Shown: positions 5,110-6,644 of the stretch, one piece after another
Layout of the letters: every line of letters starts with the position of its first letter
Position numbering within the stretch: position 1 is the first letter of the stretch
NCBI GenBank assembly: GCA_020697475.1
Contig: JAJFMO010000411.1
Location: forward strand, 1-6,644
Reading direction: 5' to 3'
DNA: 6,644 nt
From: Paenibacillaceae bacterium
GTDB taxonomy: Bacteria > Bacillota > Bacilli > Paenibacillales > NBRC-103111
Notes under the pieces: generated by a model
What the model was told of the DNA's origin: nothing
Database searches by the model: none
What the model saw: the letters and a program-made list of their open reading frames with translations, nothing else
Translations under genes and position numbers: made by a program

Positions 5110-6591
5110 TCATTGTTCATCGTCAAACAGGATGCCCGGTCCATGAGTGGCCAGAGCGCACGGCATGTAGCTGTTGATACACACGTCATCATGCTCATAG
5201 GCAAATCGCCACAGCTTCTTGTACATTTCATAGACCACCTGCTCATTTTCAGGCAACGAAACGACGTTCGTAATTTCTTCCGGATCGTTCTCCAAATCAT
5301 AGAGCTCGTCCAAGTCAAATCCGTTGTAGACCAGCTTCCACTTGCGATTCATCACCGAACGCTGGATGCCGTACTGCTCGTTCCCGTTGGACTGGGTATA
5401 CATTTCCGTTCTCCACCCGTCCACCTTTTCCCCTTTGAGAAAAGGGACCAAACTATCGCCGGCAAAATCGGTATCCGCCTCATATCCGGCCAATTCGAGA
5501 ATGGTCGGCGCCATGTCGGCGGCAGAGACAAATTCGTTGATGACTCGCCCAGGTTGCTTCTGGCCTTGCGGCCATTTGATGATCGTCGGAACGTGATAAG
5601 CTCCCTGGAAGCAAGGAAGTCCCTTGGTCCACAACCCATGCTCGCCCATGTAATCGCCATGATCCGACAAATAGATGACGATCGTGTTGTCTTCCAGTCC
5701 GGAGGACTCCAACGATTTCATCAGCTCGCCGAATTGATGATCCACGTAGCTGCAGCAAGCGAGGTAATGCTTGATACATTCTTTATGCTGCTCTGGGGTG
5801 AGTTTTCCGAAAACCTGTTCCCGAATTCTTCGGTACATCGTCGGCTTATTGTGCATCGTATCTTCAAAGAAGCTTTTCGGAAGTTCAATCTCCGTATCTT
5901 TATACAGATCCAGAAACGGTTTGGGCGGGGTATATATATCGTGAGTGTTGCCGACGCCGATATGCATGCACCAAGCCTTCTCCTTGGCGCGATCGCTTTC
6001 GAGAAACTTTTTCCCTTCGGCAACGGTATTTCCGTATAAACATTCGGGAGCATTACCCTCACCGAACAGGTGGACATCCGGATAGCCCGATCTTCGGATC
6101 AATCCCGTATCCGTTTTCGGTTTCTTCCTGTGGGGCTCCTTGCCTCTATAGCTATCCCATTCATGAGTTGAAGGCTTGACGTTCAAATTGGAACGGTCAT
6201 ATAAATTTTTCCCTCCCTCGCTGCCCTCATCAAATCCTCTGTCAAACGGACCGTCGTAGCTGCTGATATGCCATTTGCCGTGGGAGATCATGAAATAATC
6301 TTGCTTATCGAAAAATTCGCTCCACACCTTGACGCCATCGTACGGTCCTCGCGATAACGCGTTGCCAACATTTACATTGTTCCACACTCCGTGCTGCGAC
6401 GGATACAAACCTGTCCAGAATGTGGTTCTCGAAGGGCTGCAATGCGGAGAAGGACAATAGGCCTGTGAGAACGTAATCCCTTCTTTAGCCAGCGTCGCCG
6501 CATGGGGAGTGATAGCCCGGTTATAGGGGGCAACGCTATCCCCTCTTTGTTGATCCACATAGAAAATTAATATATTCGGCTTTTGACCCAA
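5110..6591 (-). CDS. Sulfatase-family hydrolase (formylglycine type, CSPSR)
   Basis: A 493-residue type I sulfatase. Motifs in order: metal-binding YVDQQRGDS (11-19, Asp13), the canonical maturation site CSPSR (51-55, Cys51) in a PSPHCSPSRTTFWTG context, HGKWH (104-108, Lys106 and His108), and LSDHGDYMGEHGLWTKG (308-324) with metal ligands Asp310 and His311 and active-site Lys323. The C-terminal subdomain contains the usual RKWKLVYN strand and YDLENDPEE turn. There is no signal peptide, and it has several free cysteines, as expected of a cytoplasmic protein. The start is TTG at 6591 with AGGAG at 6601-6605; the frame stays open to the right window edge, so a start further upstream cannot be excluded. 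It is the first gene seen of a leftward pair with the next sulfatase. The two are clearly different subfamilies, not a recent duplication. The substrate is unknown; it could also be a related phosphonate or phosphate ester hydrolase, though CxPSR favours sulfatase. Confidence 0.9.
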   Translation of the reverse strand: MGQKPNILIFYVDQQRGDSVAPYNRAITPHAATLAKEGITFSQAYCPSPHCSPSRTTFWTGLYPSQHGVWNNVNVGNALSRGPYDGVKVWSEFFDKQDYFMISHGKWHISSYDGPFDRGFDEGSEGGKNLYDRSNLNVKPSTHEWDSYRGKEPHRKKPKTDTGLIRRSGYPDVHLFGEGNAPECLYGNTVAEGKKFLESDRAKEKAWCMHIGVGNTHDIYTPPKPFLDLYKDTEIELPKSFFEDTMHNKPTMYRRIREQVFGKLTPEQHKECIKHYLACCSYVDHQFGELMKSLESSGLEDNTIVIYLSDHGDYMGEHGLWTKGLPCFQGAYHVPTIIKWPQGQKQPGRVINEFVSAADMAPTILELAGYEADTDFAGDSLVPFLKGEKVDGWRTEMYTQSNGNEQYGIQRSVMNRKWKLVYNGFDLDELYDLENDPEEITNVVSLPENEQVVYEMYKKLWRFAYEHDDVCINSYMPCALATHGPGILFDDEQ

Positions 6592-6600
6592 CCCGTTCCA

Positions 6601-6605
6601 CTCCT
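6601..6605 (-). promoter_or_regulatory. Ribosome binding site for the first sulfatase
   Basis: AGGAG on the minus strand lies 9 bases before TTG at 6589-6591 and supports that start. The remaining 39 bases to the window edge show no clear promoter, so the operon may begin beyond it. Confidence 0.6.
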
Positions 6606-6644
6606 TCGATAAATAGAGATGATTGCTTCCTGTTATCCTGCAAT

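Noticed and set aside
5113..6039. 308-codon plus-strand open frame antisense to the first sulfatase
   Set aside because: It lies entirely opposite a gene with complete sulfatase motifs, with no recognisable motif or ribosome binding site of its own.

Overview
The window looks like chromosomal DNA from a Gram-positive, spore-former-type bacterium, probably Paenibacillaceae. The support is strong AGGAGG ribosome binding sites, frequent GTG/TTG starts, a TATAAT promoter box, two leaderless cytoplasmic-type sulfatases, and palindromic intergenic repeats of a kind I associate with Paenibacillus and relatives. The genus is inference from style, not from a marker gene.

Layout: (1) Positions 1-212 hold no gene. 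They carry a degenerate repeat built on CCGTTA, whose last copy supplies the stop codon of the next gene. (2) A LysR-type regulator (213-1091, minus) is divergent from a GC-rich PurA-like gene (1219-2511, plus). The 127-base gap contains LysR-type operator candidates and a fully palindromic -10 box that can be read in both directions. (3) Right after the PurA-like stop codon the composition changes sharply, and an AT-richer HAD-superfamily hydrolase begins without its N-terminal catalytic motif (2498-3190); this is probably a 5'-truncated remnant. (4) Positions 3191-3730 have no convincing gene but hold a mosaic of inverted and direct repeats and strong hairpins. (5) Two sulfatase-family genes are transcribed leftward as one unit (6591 to 5110, then 5083 to 3731).

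The genes fall into two unrelated modules. The first is LysR plus a PurA-like ligase, probably a regulated C-N ligation step. The enzyme keeps the catalytic Asp13/His41 pair of adenylosuccinate synthetase, but several residues that in the E. coli enzyme touch IMP or the guanine of GTP are replaced, so it may be a specialised paralog rather than the housekeeping PurA. The second is a desulfation module: two formylglycine-type sulfatases with no signal peptide, so their substrate would have to be imported. No transporter, glycosidase or sulfatase-maturing enzyme is in the window; these may lie beyond the right edge.

I found no RNA gene, CRISPR array or intact mobile element. The points most worth checking are the altered PurA-like active site, the shared palindromic promoter, and the junction where the LysR/PurA module appears to have replaced the front of the HAD gene.
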